In this document: in pieces, positions 39,584-49,013 of the stretch
How the letters are laid out: the number at the start of each line of letters is the position of its first letter
How positions within the stretch are numbered: the stretch's first letter is position 1
Assembly: GCA_003247575.1 (NCBI GenBank)
Contig: QJZC01000037.1
Span: 38,384-102,383, forward strand
Direction: 5' to 3'
DNA length: 64,000 nt
Source of the DNA: Pseudomonadota bacterium
GTDB taxonomy: Bacteria > Myxococcota_A > UBA9160 > SZUA-336
Notes under the pieces: model-generated
What the model saw: only the letters and a program-made list of their open reading frames with translations
What the model was told of the DNA's origin: nothing
The model's database searches: none
Position numbers and translations under genes: made by a program

Positions 39584-40401
39584 GCTGGCGCGGACTGGTC
39601 GTCGGCCTCGTGGCAGTGCTGCTCGCCAGCTGCCAGGCGGTAGATCGTGCGCAGCGTGAGATCGCGCAGCGTGGAGTCGAAGCCTATACGCGCGCGCTCG
39701 AGACGCAGGATCGCGATGCGCGCATGGCCGCCTTCGCCGAGGCGCAGCGGTTCTTTGCGAGTGCAGCGAAGCAGGGAGGGGCACCGGACCTGTACGTGAA
39801 CCTGGGCAATGCGGCGCTCGGGGCAGGGGATCTCGGCGCGGCGGTGCTGGCGTACCGGCGCGCACTCACGCTCGACCCGGATCATCCGCGCGCACTCCAG
39901 AATCTGGATCACGCCCGCGGGCAGCTGCCCGTCTGGGTCCCGCGCTTCGAGTCGGTGAGCGTACTCGACAGCTTCTTCTTCTGGCAGCGGAGCCTCTCGC
40001 GTCCTGAACGTTGGTTCGCGAGCGGTTGCGCCCTGCTGCTCGCTGCAGTGTTGCTCGCGTGGAGCATCGCGACCCGACAGGTCATCTTCCGGAACCTGGC
40101 CTGGGCGCCGGGAGTGGCATGGGTGGTCATCCTGGGATCCCTGCTCTTCGACCCCGCGGCCGAGGCCGAGGACGACGCGGTGATCACTGCTGCCGAAGTC
40201 GAGGCGCGCGCAGCGGACTCGGCGGTAGCTCCGGTGCTGTTCTCCGCACCGCTCCCTGCCGGTACCGAAGCGCGGATCCTCGAGGATCGGCCTCCCTGGC
40301 GGAGGATCCGTCTCGCGAATGGTCGCGACGTCTGGGTCGCGGCCACGAGTGTGACCTTGGTGACTCCGCGCGACGGCGCTCCTGCTACCTCCATCGAGTA
40401 G
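39580..40401 (+). CDS. batE: BatE-like lipoprotein with TPR and SH3-like end
   Basis: A 273-residue protein. The N-terminus is a lipoprotein signal with a lipobox (LLASC; Cys18). Residues 25-110 form one to two TPR units (DLYVNLGNAALGAGDLGAAV). Two transmembrane helices follow (WFASGCALLLAAVLLAWSI and AWAPGVAWVVILGSLLF). A bacterial SH3-type C-terminal domain (about 210-265) ends in GRDVWVAATSVTLV. This is the BatE arrangement. It starts with GTG overlapping the batD stop. It is the last gene of the operon, convergent with the M3 peptidase. Confidence 0.82.
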   Translation: MSWRGLVVGLVAVLLASCQAVDRAQREIAQRGVEAYTRALETQDRDARMAAFAEAQRFFASAAKQGGAPDLYVNLGNAALGAGDLGAAVLAYRRALTLDPDHPRALQNLDHARGQLPVWVPRFESVSVLDSFFFWQRSLSRPERWFASGCALLLAAVLLAWSIATRQVIFRNLAWAPGVAWVVILGSLLFDPAAEAEDDAVITAAEVEARAADSAVAPVLFSAPLPAGTEARILEDRPPWRRIRLANGRDVWVAATSVTLVTPRDGAPATSIE

Positions 40402-40413
40402 GGGGTCGCGACG

Positions 40414-42579
40414 TCACGCTGCGCGGGCGGGCAAGAGCCCGGAGTGTCGTAGGAGTGGCTCCGTATCAGGATCGCGGCCGCGAAAGCTGACGAACACTTC
40501 TGCAGGTGAGACGCTGCCGCCGAGCGCCAGCACCGTATCCCGGAAGCGCCGTCCGGTCTCGCGCAGCGCTTCGGGATGCTCGAGTCCGGCTTCCTCGAAC
40601 GCAGAGAAGGCATCCGCACTCAGCACCTCCGCCCACTTGTAGGAGTAGTACCCAGCCGAGTATCCGCCCGCGAAGATGTGCTCGAAGCCGCACAGGAATC
40701 GATCCTCGGGCAGCATCGGGAGGATCTCCGTCTCTCCGGCGATGCGCCGTTGCAGCTCGAAGGCTGACTCGCGGTCGGGGTCGTAGCGGTGATGCAGCTC
40801 CAGATCGAGCCTCGCGAACGACAGTTGGCGCAGCATCTGGCTGGCTGCCATGTGGTTTCGGGCTGCGAGCAGCTTCTCGAACAGCTCGTCGGGCAGGGGC
40901 TCGCCCGTGTCCACGTGTGCGGTCAGCCCGATCAAGGTCGGCTTGTGGTAGCACCAGTTTTCCATGAACTGACTCGGGAGCTCGACCGCATCCCATTCGA
41001 TGTTCCGGATACCGGATGCAAGCCCGTAGTCCACGCGCGTGAGCATGTGCTGCAGTCCGTGACCGAACTCGTGGAACAACGTCGTGACCTCTGCGAAGGT
41101 CATGAGCGAGGGTCGCTCGCCGACCGGAGCGGAGCCATTGCAGACGAGATACGCCACCGGCAGCTGGAGTCGGCCATCGCGACGCAGGAAACGCGTACGG
41201 CCCAGGCACTCGTCCATCCAGGCGCCGCCTCGCTTCTCGGCGGGACGGCTGTAGGGGTCGAGATAGAAGGCCGCGATGTCCTCGCCGGACTCGTCGCGGA
41301 TGCGAAAGAAGCGTACGTCGTCGTGCCAGATGGGAGCTTCGCCGTCCGCCGCGACGATGGATACGCCGAAGAGTCGCTGGGTCAGATCGAAGAGTCCATC
41401 GAGGACGCGCGGTAGGGGGAAGTAGGGTCGCAGGTCTTCGTCGGAATACGCGAAGCGTTGTTCGCGTAGGCGCTCGGCCCAGTACGTGGTATCCCAGCGC
41501 GCAAAGGAATCGGCCTCGCTGGCTCCGGCGGCCCGCGCTGCCTCGCGTAGATCCGCGATCTCTCGCTGCGCGGGCTCCCAGGATGCGTCGCGGAGTTCGC
41601 CCAAGAGCCGATCGACGCTCTCAACGTCGGGCGCCATCTTCGAGGCGAGGCTGAGCTCCGCGTAGGTGCGGAATCCGAGCAGCTCTGCTTGCGCTTGTCG
41701 CAAGCGCAAGATGCGAGCGATCAGCGGGGCATTGTCGAGCTCGCCTTCACTCGCGCGCTGCAGGTACGCACGGAACACACGCTCGCGTAGGTGCCGATGT
41801 GGGGAGTACTGCATGAACGGGATGTAGGAAGGCCCGTCGAGGGTGATCCGCCAGGGCCCGTTCTCCGCCGAGGCTGCGGTTTCTCCCGACAGATCGCTGT
41901 TTCGCTGTGCTTCTGCGGCGCGTTCCAGCAGGCTCTTGGGAAGCCCGCGGACCTCGTCGGTCTCGGTCAAGACCAAGCCGAACGCCTTGGTGCTGTCCAG
42001 CACATGATTGCTGAAGCGCGTCGCCAGCTCGGCGAGCTCGAGTGCGTTCTTGTTGAAGCGCTCCTTCGCATCCCCCTCGAGGCCCACACCCGACAGCTTG
42101 GCTTCTCTGAGCAAGCTGTCGATGATGCGCTGCTGTGCACCATCCAGTGCGGAATGTGCGGGGCTGTCGCGCAAGGTGCACAGCAGCTCGTAGACCGGCG
42201 AGCTCTGTGAGATGCGCATCGAGCAGCGAATGACCTCGGGCTGTACCGCTTCGTGGGCGGCGCGCAGCGCGTCCGCGTTGCGAACGCCCATGAGATGGCC
42301 GACGACACCCCAGATGCGATGCAAGCGATCGCCGAGCCGTTCCAGTGGAACGACGAGACCGTCCCAAGTGGGCGATCCCGACGCCTCGAGCTCGACCAGG
42401 GAAGCTTCCGTCTCCGCGAGAACAGCGCGAACCGCAGGTTCCACATGCTCCGGACGGATGGAGTCGAAGCGCGGCAGCTCTGAAGGATCCAGCAGCGGAT
42501 TCGTCTCTAGTCCAGGGGAAGCGGCGATCTCGAGGTCGGTTTGCGAAGGGGCGGCGGGCTTGGGGTCCGTGGTCGACAT
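40414..42579 (-). CDS. prlC: M3 family oligopeptidase (OpdA/PrlC type)
   Basis: A 721-residue cytoplasmic zinc metallopeptidase. The zinc-binding motif FHEFGHGLQHML (near residue 498) has both His and the catalytic Glu, and FDLTQRLFGVSI, AFYLDPYSRPAEKRGGAWMD and IEWDAVELPSQFMENW are family blocks. It cleaves short peptides, including signal-peptide remnants. Length is close to oligopeptidase A (about 680). The frame begins MSTTDPKPAAPSQ with an acidic/proline-rich leader of about 20 residues before the usual start. It stands alone. Confidence 0.93.
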   Translation of the reverse strand: MSTTDPKPAAPSQTDLEIAASPGLETNPLLDPSELPRFDSIRPEHVEPAVRAVLAETEASLVELEASGSPTWDGLVVPLERLGDRLHRIWGVVGHLMGVRNADALRAAHEAVQPEVIRCSMRISQSSPVYELLCTLRDSPAHSALDGAQQRIIDSLLREAKLSGVGLEGDAKERFNKNALELAELATRFSNHVLDSTKAFGLVLTETDEVRGLPKSLLERAAEAQRNSDLSGETAASAENGPWRITLDGPSYIPFMQYSPHRHLRERVFRAYLQRASEGELDNAPLIARILRLRQAQAELLGFRTYAELSLASKMAPDVESVDRLLGELRDASWEPAQREIADLREAARAAGASEADSFARWDTTYWAERLREQRFAYSDEDLRPYFPLPRVLDGLFDLTQRLFGVSIVAADGEAPIWHDDVRFFRIRDESGEDIAAFYLDPYSRPAEKRGGAWMDECLGRTRFLRRDGRLQLPVAYLVCNGSAPVGERPSLMTFAEVTTLFHEFGHGLQHMLTRVDYGLASGIRNIEWDAVELPSQFMENWCYHKPTLIGLTAHVDTGEPLPDELFEKLLAARNHMAASQMLRQLSFARLDLELHHRYDPDRESAFELQRRIAGETEILPMLPEDRFLCGFEHIFAGGYSAGYYSYKWAEVLSADAFSAFEEAGLEHPEALRETGRRFRDTVLALGGSVSPAEVFVSFRGRDPDTEPLLRHSGLLPARAA

Positions 42580-42874
42580 GGGTACTCCATTGGGCTCTCG
42601 GGCGTCGGGTCCGGCCGCGTAGCCGACGCCTCGGTGGGCGCTTACGACTCACTGGCTCGGCTCGGTGATTGCGAGGTGCGCAGCAATGCTATCGAGTCTC
42701 CGCTGGGCTGCGCAATCGGTCGCGGCGGGTCGGGCGAGGTGGCTGTCGCGTGCAGCGGCTCTGCATGCGGGCGGGATGCCACCAGGCAGGCGGCACGCAG
42801 GGCGCGCGAAATCAACCATGGGGCGAACTGCATGCATCCGGATCGACGGGTGGGTGTGTTATAAGAGAGGCGCG

Positions 42875-43579
42875 ATGGATAGCAACGCAAAGAGCGAGAT
42901 CGTAAAGCTGCCGGTGAGTGGAGAGGTCACGACGACCGGGACTCTCGGAATCCCGGAGTGGTGGCCGAGTGGACGGCGTGTAGGCGTCGTCCTGGCGCAC
43001 GACGGCCCCTATGATCAGGATCAAGCCCTGCTGGTCAAGCTGCAGGAGCTGCTGGTAAGTCGTGGGTTTCTCACCCTGCGGTTCAACTTCCCTTTCGCCG
43101 AAGCCGGGAAGAAGCGTCCGGATCCGCCGCTCATGCTCGAGAAGACGTTGCGCGCGGCGATCGCGGCGATGGTGCGCGATCCCCAGAACGCGCCTGCGCA
43201 CCTTGTCATCGGGGGATCCGGTCTCGGTTGCCGAGTCGCCGCCGAGGCGATCGCCCATGGGATCAAGGTCGACTCCCTCGTGTGCCTCGGCTTTCCCCTG
43301 CATCCATCCGGGAAGCCCAGCCAGCAAAAGGCAGACTTCCTCTTCCGATTGATCTGTCCGATCTTGTTCGTGCAGGGTACGCGCGATCCGTACTGCCGTG
43401 TGGACCGACTGCAGGTCCTGCTACGCCGCATCGGTACACCGACGCAGCTGGCTGTCGTGGAGGACGCCGATCACGCATTGCAGGTGATCAAGCGCAGCCC
43501 CCGTACGCAGGAAGAGATCGACGAGCAGATCATCAACGTGCTGCTCGAGTTCCTCGAGGCCACGACCCCCGACCGCTGA
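42875..43579 (+). CDS. Alpha/beta hydrolase of the KANL3/Tex30 type
   Basis: A 234-residue alpha/beta hydrolase. The nucleophile elbow is GGSGLG (Ser115), the acid is in GTRDPYC (Asp171) and the base in DADHAL (His200), so the triad is complete. KANL3/Tex30-like proteins have unknown substrates. An AGAGAGG sits 5 nt before the ATG. The 295-nt gap before it (42580-42874) holds no gene I can support. Confidence 0.8.
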   Translation: MDSNAKSEIVKLPVSGEVTTTGTLGIPEWWPSGRRVGVVLAHDGPYDQDQALLVKLQELLVSRGFLTLRFNFPFAEAGKKRPDPPLMLEKTLRAAIAAMVRDPQNAPAHLVIGGSGLGCRVAAEAIAHGIKVDSLVCLGFPLHPSGKPSQQKADFLFRLICPILFVQGTRDPYCRVDRLQVLLRRIGTPTQLAVVEDADHALQVIKRSPRTQEEIDEQIINVLLEFLEATTPDR

Positions 43580-43619
43580 GCTCGGCTAGCCCCCGAGTTC
43601 AGCCCGCCCCTCCGAGAGT

Positions 43620-44168
43620 TCAGCCCGCCCGTGTGGCAATCCACATGAGCACGAACGGGAGCACCAGGGCGATGGCGCAAACCCTGCCCGCGTGTTCCCC
43701 GACGACTCGCTGTGTTGCCAACAGGAACGAGTAGAAGAGCATTCCCATTGCTCCCAGGGTGATGAGCTCGCCCAGGTAGAGCGGCAGCCCCGAGAACAAG
43801 AGCGGGGTGACCCAGACATACGAGAAGCCGATGCAACGAACGATTCGGGCGTAGTCCACCTCGACTTCCGTCGAGAGTGTGGCCACCGCCCAGATCAGTG
43901 CGGCCGCCGCGAGCCAGGCGGTGATCAGACCGGCGATCGAGAGAAACAGCATGTAGAACGACGCGCTCAGTCCGGCGATCACTGCCGAGGCGAGCACGAC
44001 CACGAACGCCTGCGGAATACTGCCTGGATCCGCGTCGATCTCGGCATAGACGGCGGGGTCGAGACGCAGCGCGCCCTGGATGCGCGGCAGCAGCCTTGCC
44101 TCCTCGCGCAGGAGACCTTCCCAGAAACCTTGTCGGGTCGAGTTGTCCAAAGGGCTCACGCGGTCCAA
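43620..44168 (-). CDS. Yip1-domain integral membrane protein
   Basis: A 182-residue protein. After a cytoplasmic leader with LRLDPAVYAEIDADPGSIPQ, a segment seen in bacterial Yip1-family proteins, there are five hydrophobic helices (for example AFVVVLASAVIAGLSASFYM and LLFSGLPLYLGELITLGAMG). Function is unknown. It converges on the hydrolase gene and lies back-to-back with the MBL hydrolase gene, 92 nt apart. Confidence 0.75.
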   Translation of the reverse strand: MDRVSPLDNSTRQGFWEGLLREEARLLPRIQGALRLDPAVYAEIDADPGSIPQAFVVVLASAVIAGLSASFYMLFLSIAGLITAWLAAAALIWAVATLSTEVEVDYARIVRCIGFSYVWVTPLLFSGLPLYLGELITLGAMGMLFYSFLLATQRVVGEHAGRVCAIALVLPFVLMWIATRAG

Positions 44169-44260
44169 TCTAACGCAAGCGTGTGGGGCAGGCGATTCGG
44201 TTTCCAGGTCGCCGCGCCTACTCCGTGGTGTTTCGACTGAACCGAGAAGGATGGATCCAG

Positions 44261-44938
44261 ATGAATCAGCCGCTCTTCATCGAGCAGATATCGATCGGTC
44301 CGATGCAGAATCTGACCTATGTAGTGGGGTCGGGCACGACCCGCGAGGTGGCCCTGGTCGATCCGGCTTGGGATGTCGCGGGGCTGCTGCGGCACGTCGA
44401 GGAGCAGGATCTCACGCCGAAGGCGGTGCTCGTCACCCACTACCACCCGGATCACGTGGGTGGTTCGATGATGGGGCAGCGGATCGAGGGGCTAGCGGAG
44501 CTGCAGGAGCTGCGCGATCTGCCGGTCTACGTTCACAAGGCTGAGGCCTATGGCGTTGCTCGGGTCACGGGTGTGCCGGAGTCCGACCTGATCAAGGTGG
44601 AGACGGGGTCGCGGCTCAGCCTCGGCGAGATCGAGCTCGAGTTCCTGCACACTCCGGGCCACACTCCGGGCTCGCAATGCTTCCGGATCAAGAATCAGCT
44701 GGTCTCGGGCGACACCCTCTTCATTCAGGGTTGCGGGCGCGTGGACCTGCCGGGCGCGAATCCCGACGACATGTTCCACAGCCTGCGGCGGCTCGCGGAG
44801 CTTCCTGACGACACGATCCTGCTGCCGGGCCACGACTACGGCGGGAGCTCGCACGCCTCGCTCGGAGACGTCAAGCGCGAGAACGTCTACCTGCGCATGA
44901 CGAGTCTCGAGTCCTGGCGGCAGCTCATGGGCCGCTGA
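44261..44938 (+). CDS. MBL-fold metallo-hydrolase (glyoxalase II-like)
   Basis: A 225-residue metallo-beta-lactamase-fold enzyme. VTHYHPDHVGG gives the THxHxDH zinc site (His60, His62, Asp64, His65), HTPGHTPGS the next His, VSGDTLFIQGCGR the bridging Asp, and LLPGHDYGG the last His. The layout is closest to hydroxyacylglutathione hydrolases or persulfide dioxygenases (the latter use mononuclear iron). The substrate is not determined. An AAGG lies before the ATG. It stands 121 nt before etfB. Confidence 0.88.
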   Translation: MNQPLFIEQISIGPMQNLTYVVGSGTTREVALVDPAWDVAGLLRHVEEQDLTPKAVLVTHYHPDHVGGSMMGQRIEGLAELQELRDLPVYVHKAEAYGVARVTGVPESDLIKVETGSRLSLGEIELEFLHTPGHTPGSQCFRIKNQLVSGDTLFIQGCGRVDLPGANPDDMFHSLRRLAELPDDTILLPGHDYGGSSHASLGDVKRENVYLRMTSLESWRQLMGR

Positions 44939-45059
44939 GCGAGGCGCACCTTCGCGCGCGCGCTGCAGTTGAAACCCGCGGACCCTTGGCGTAGAGTCCG
45001 CCTCGAACTGCCCCCGGAAGCGCGCAGCGCGCGCCCCGCTGGTCGAGGAGAGTGCCCAT

Positions 45060-45836
45060 ATGAAGATCCTCGTCTGCCTAAAGCAGGTACCCCACCAGGA
45101 CGCCCGTCTCGAGGTCGCGCCCGGTGGAACATGGATCCAAGACAGCAACATCAAGTTTGACATCAACGACTACGACAAGTACGCGCTCGAGCTCGCGCTG
45201 CGCATCAAGGATGCGGGTGAGGCCGAGGTGGTCGTGGCCAGCATCGGACCGGATCGCGCGACCCAGGCGTTGCGCACCGCGCTCGGCATGGGTGCCGACC
45301 GCGCCGTGCAGGTCTGGGACGATGCCTTTGCCGCTACCGACTCGCTGGCGATTGCGAAGACGCTCGCCGCCGTAGCCAAGGAAGAGAGCTTCGACCTGGT
45401 GGTCATGGGTCTGATGTCCGACGACGCCAACAACTCGCTGACCGCTCCCATGCTGGCTCAGTTCCTGGATCTCCCCCACGTGACCTCCGTGGTCAAGGCC
45501 GAGCTCCAGGATGGCAAGGTCGAGGTCGAGCGCGAGCTCGAGGGTGGATCCCTCGAGGTCCGCTCTGTGCCGCTCCCGGCGCTACTGGCCGTGCAGACCG
45601 GTATCAACGACGTTCGCTATGCGTCGCTCAAGGGCATCATGGCTGCGAAGAAGAAGCCGCTCGCCAAGAAGTCGCTCAGCGATCTCGGGCTCGATGCGGG
45701 TGCGGTCGCACCGAAGGTGTCGATCGCCAAGCTCTACGTGCCGCCCAAGGGTGAGGGCGCGGAGCTCGTCGAAGGATCGCCGGCTGAACAGGCGAGCAAG
45801 GTCGTAGCGAAGATCAAGGAACTCGGGCTGCTCTAG
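45060..45836 (+). CDS. etfB: Electron transfer flavoprotein beta subunit
   Basis: A 258-residue ETF beta chain: MKILVCLKQVPHQDARLEV, INDYDKYALELALRIKDAG and VQTGINDVRYASLKGIMAAKKK, the recognition-loop region. It carries AMP and, with EtfA, accepts electrons from acyl-CoA dehydrogenases for the quinone pool. GAGGAG lies before the ATG. It is followed by etfA after 31 nt. If the organism uses an ethylmalonyl-CoA pathway, ETF would take electrons from methylsuccinyl-CoA dehydrogenase. Confidence 0.95.
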   Translation: MKILVCLKQVPHQDARLEVAPGGTWIQDSNIKFDINDYDKYALELALRIKDAGEAEVVVASIGPDRATQALRTALGMGADRAVQVWDDAFAATDSLAIAKTLAAVAKEESFDLVVMGLMSDDANNSLTAPMLAQFLDLPHVTSVVKAELQDGKVEVERELEGGSLEVRSVPLPALLAVQTGINDVRYASLKGIMAAKKKPLAKKSLSDLGLDAGAVAPKVSIAKLYVPPKGEGAELVEGSPAEQASKVVAKIKELGLL

Positions 45837-45867
45837 GCCTCGAGAGCCAAGGTAGGAGAAACACACG

Positions 45868-46824
45868 ATGGCCAAAGTTCTCATCGTTGGTGAGATTCAA
45901 GGCGGCGCGCTGCGCGAGGCTTCCCTCGAGCTCGTAGCCGTTGCGCGGGGACTCGGGGGCGACGTGGTGTCCTTGGTGCTCGGGAAGGGCGTCCAGGGAA
46001 TCGCCGAAGACCTGTCCAAGAAGGGTGGGGGCAAGGTGCTGGTCGCCGAGGGCGATGCGCTCGAGGCATACAGTGCCGACACGCACACCGCTGTCATCCA
46101 GCAGGCTGTAGAGGCCGAGCAGCCGGATCTGATCTTGCTGTCCAACACCCCGAATGGTTGGGATGTCGCGGGAAAGCTGGCAGCCGTGCTCGATGTGGCG
46201 GCGGTGACCGACGTCTTCAGGATCGAGGCGGATGGCGATGGCTTCCTGCTCACGCGCAGGATGTTCAACGGGAAGTTCGATGCGCAGCTGCGCGCTTCCG
46301 GGCGCACCCTGGCCACCGTCCAGCCCGGTGCCGCGACGGCCTACGAAGGCTCCGACGCGGGCTCCGTAGAGGCGCTGACCGTGAGTGGCCTGAGCTCGCG
46401 CAGCACGTTCGTGGAGGTGCGCAAGGCGGCTGCTGGTGGCCACGACCTGACCAAGGCCGACATCGTTGTTTCGGGTGGGCGAGGATTGCAGAAGCCCGAG
46501 AAGTTCGACGAGGTTCTCGAGCCACTCTGCGCAGCCCTCGGTGCCCAGATGGGCGCGTCGCGCCCGGTCGTCGATGCAGGCTGGAAGCCGCACGAGTATC
46601 AGGTCGGTAGCTCCGGACAGGTGATCGCCCCGAAGCTCTACGTGGCCGTGGGGATCTCCGGTGCGATTCAGCATCTCGTCGGAATGAAGGGATCGAACTT
46701 CATCATCGCGATCAACAAGGATCCAGATGCGCCGATCTTCGAGGTCGCCGATCTTGGCGTGGTCGGAGATCTCTTCGAGGTCGTTCCCGCTCTGGTCGAG
46801 GCGCTCAAGCAGGCCAAGGGCTGA
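45868..46824 (+). CDS. etfA: Electron transfer flavoprotein alpha subunit
   Basis: A 318-residue ETF alpha chain with the FAD-binding C-terminal domain. Conserved blocks are VSGGRGLQKPEKFDE, GASRPVVDAGWKP, QVGSSGQVIAPKLYVAVGIS and FIIAINKDPDAPIFEVAD. It binds FAD and passes electrons to ETF-ubiquinone oxidoreductase, which is not in this window. AGGAGA lies before the ATG. It is co-transcribed with etfB. Confidence 0.95.
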   Translation: MAKVLIVGEIQGGALREASLELVAVARGLGGDVVSLVLGKGVQGIAEDLSKKGGGKVLVAEGDALEAYSADTHTAVIQQAVEAEQPDLILLSNTPNGWDVAGKLAAVLDVAAVTDVFRIEADGDGFLLTRRMFNGKFDAQLRASGRTLATVQPGAATAYEGSDAGSVEALTVSGLSSRSTFVEVRKAAAGGHDLTKADIVVSGGRGLQKPEKFDEVLEPLCAALGAQMGASRPVVDAGWKPHEYQVGSSGQVIAPKLYVAVGISGAIQHLVGMKGSNFIIAINKDPDAPIFEVADLGVVGDLFEVVPALVEALKQAKG

Positions 46825-46948
46825 CACACGACCGCCTCAGGCCCAGCGGTGCTTCTGAGGTAGATCTCCGGAGCTACGCGTGGGTCGCTGCGCCGCGAGG
46901 CTTCGCGCGGCGGCGGTACGCGCTAAGCGGTACGAAATCTGGCTCGCT

Positions 46949-47410
46949 CTACTCCCGAGGGTCTTGCTCGGTAGTCTGAGCGAGCCTTTTTTCGAGCGCC
47001 TCGCGGTTCTCCCAGCGCACGTCCATGCCCGTGCGCGCGCGGATGAGCGAGATGAAGCGAGGGTTGGCTGAATCGCTGCGAAACTGCAGCGTGATCTCTG
47101 GGGCCTCCGGGCTGGAGCTCAGACGTGCCCAGGCTGCGACCAAGGGCGCTCCCATCACGCGCCACCATGGCTCCTCTTCCGAGGAGTCGACGCGATCCGC
47201 GTCCGATGGAGAAGCGTCGAGGCTGCAGCGTAGCTCGTTTGCGTCCTGCGCGGGGGACACGCGGAGCACGCCGCCGTGGAAGCTCAGCACGATCTCCTCG
47301 AACAGCGGTCTCGACGCGAGCCTGAGCTTGAGAAGGGAGCACTCGACCCGCAGCAGTCGCGGAGCGTGCGCACAGAAGTCCTCGAGGATCGGGTCTCTCG
47401 CGCGGCCCAT
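46949..47410 (-). CDS. Hypothetical protein (weak DUF6334-like pattern)
   Basis: A 153-residue protein I cannot name with confidence. The ATG at 47410 has GGGAG seven nt upstream, so I use it. The order of a FEEIVLSFHGGVLRV strand pair, a DANELR element and a WWRVMGAPLVAAW helix recalls DUF6334-type proteins, but this is a weak impression. There are no transmembrane helices or signal peptide. It is convergent with etfA and divergent from the ATL gene. Confidence 0.55.
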   Translation of the reverse strand: MGRARDPILEDFCAHAPRLLRVECSLLKLRLASRPLFEEIVLSFHGGVLRVSPAQDANELRCSLDASPSDADRVDSSEEEPWWRVMGAPLVAAWARLSSSPEAPEITLQFRSDSANPRFISLIRARTGMDVRWENREALEKRLAQTTEQDPRE

Positions 47411-47574
47411 GTCTTGTCTCCCATCGTACAGCTTCCGCTCGCCCGGCATCCCCGCTTCCGACGGCTTGCCTCGACTGCGGATCGATCTCTGGCATCATGC
47501 GCCTCGGTGCAGGTGAGCGGTGGCTCGGTCGCCTGGCGACGCAGCATGATGGAGCATACGCGGAGACGGCGCAC

Positions 47575-47931
47575 GTGTCGGCGAGGGAACCAGTGGATCC
47601 TGGGTCACGCTACGAGCGGATCTACCGTGTGGTTCGTCGAATTCCACGCGGACGCGTGGCGACCTACGGTCAGGTGGCAGAGCTGGCCGGCTTCCCTGGG
47701 CAGGCCCGTTCGGTCGGCTATGCACTCTCGGCGCTCGACGAGCGGTCGGTTCCCTGGCAGCGGGTGGTCAACGCGCAGGGCAAGATTTCGACCCGAGCCG
47801 AGCGCGAGGCGGAGGAGCTCCAGCGTGTCCTGCTCGAGGGTGAGGGCGTCGAGTTTTCATCGGATGGAAGCATCTCCCTGCCTCGCTTTGGCTGGCGGCC
47901 GCGCGTACGCAAATCTTCTCCGAGAGACTGA
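47575..47931 (+). CDS. Alkyltransferase-like (ATL) protein of the MGMT family
   Basis: A 118-residue protein of the O6-alkylguanine transferase family. RIPRGRVATYGQVAELAGFP and ARSVGYALSAL are the DNA-binding helix and arginine-finger motifs. The active-site PCHR box reads PWQRVV, with Trp61 for the alkyl-accepting Cys. Such ATL proteins bind alkylated guanine and pass it to nucleotide excision repair. I use the GTG with GGAG nine nt upstream; an ATG at 47497 would add 26 non-family residues. Confidence 0.85.
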   Translation: MSAREPVDPGSRYERIYRVVRRIPRGRVATYGQVAELAGFPGQARSVGYALSALDERSVPWQRVVNAQGKISTRAEREAEELQRVLLEGEGVEFSSDGSISLPRFGWRPRVRKSSPRD

Positions 47932-47963
47932 ACTTGTGATGCGTTCCGTCCGATACGGAGCAT

Positions 47964-48929
47964 ATGCGGAGCACAGCGAGTCGGTGTCGAGTCCTCGTGG
48001 CCCTCGCACTGCTCACCCCGTGCGCTCTGGCTCTTGCCACGCACCTGGCGCGGAGCGCTTCCACTGCTCAGCCGGTCCTGCTCTGGGAGGTCACGGCAGC
48101 CGCGGCCGGCTCGGGACGCCTCTACTTGTTGGCTGGAACGCATGTTGGGGATTCACCCATCGAGAGCTTCGATCCGGTGATCGAGGGTGCATTCGCGCGC
48201 TCTGAGGCCTTGGTGCTCGAGGCGGATGCTCGCGAGGTTGCGGAGCCGAGCTTCCAAGCCTTCTTGGAGGCGGCGGGGCACTGGCACGACGGTACGACCC
48301 TCGAAGCGATGCTCTCGCCGGGGCTCTTCGAGCGTCTGCAGACGGCTCTGAACGGTCGGCGGCTCCGCCTCGAACCCTTTCTGCAGATGAAGCCATGGCT
48401 CGTCGCCCTCATGCTCTCGGGCGATGCGCTGGCGCGATCCGGATATCAGCCGGTGCACGGGATGGCGGGCTACTTCGTACGCAAGGCGGGGCAGCGCAGG
48501 CTGATCGAGCTGGAAGGAGCGCGCCCGCAGCTCCTCGCGCTAGACGATCTCGCCCCCGAGCTCCAAGAGGCGATGCTCGAGGATGCGCTGGACCAGGTAG
48601 ATCGCGTCGACGTTCGTGTGCGGGACATCTTCGACTGCTGGGATCGTGGCGATGCGCGCTGCCTCTCCACCTTGCTCTTCGAGGACGACGTGCGAAACAG
48701 CCGGCGCCACCGGCTGCACGAGCGCGTGTACTTTGCTCGCAACCGAACCATGGCAAAGCGGCTCGAAGGCCCGCTTCGGAGCGGTCAAACTTGGTTCGTC
48801 GTGGTCGGCGCTGGGCATGTCGTCGGTCGCCAGGGAATTCCCAGCCTCTTGTCTGAGCTTGGCTACGAGGTTCGCCAGCTGAGTGCGACCCGGCCGGACC
48901 GTCCACTACGCCGACTCGCGGAGCCCTGA
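47964..48929 (+). CDS. TraB/GumN family protein
   Basis: A 321-residue exported protein with an N-terminal signal segment (VLVALALLTPCALALATHLA). GTHVGDSPIESF near residue 60 and WFVVVGAGHVVG near residue 280 are the paired GxxH/GxGH motifs of the TraB/GumN (TIKI-like) fold, which suggests metal-dependent peptidase activity. The substrate is unknown. It starts 32 nt after the ATL gene and is probably in the same transcript. Confidence 0.85.
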   Translation: MRSTASRCRVLVALALLTPCALALATHLARSASTAQPVLLWEVTAAAAGSGRLYLLAGTHVGDSPIESFDPVIEGAFARSEALVLEADAREVAEPSFQAFLEAAGHWHDGTTLEAMLSPGLFERLQTALNGRRLRLEPFLQMKPWLVALMLSGDALARSGYQPVHGMAGYFVRKAGQRRLIELEGARPQLLALDDLAPELQEAMLEDALDQVDRVDVRVRDIFDCWDRGDARCLSTLLFEDDVRNSRRHRLHERVYFARNRTMAKRLEGPLRSGQTWFVVVGAGHVVGRQGIPSLLSELGYEVRQLSATRPDRPLRRLAEP

Positions 48930-49013
48930 CCCAGCGCGCATCCTGCGACCGGCAGGCTTACGGCCGGTCACCCTGAGGGACAGTGTCATTGCATCTGGCT
49001 CGGTCTTCAGGAG

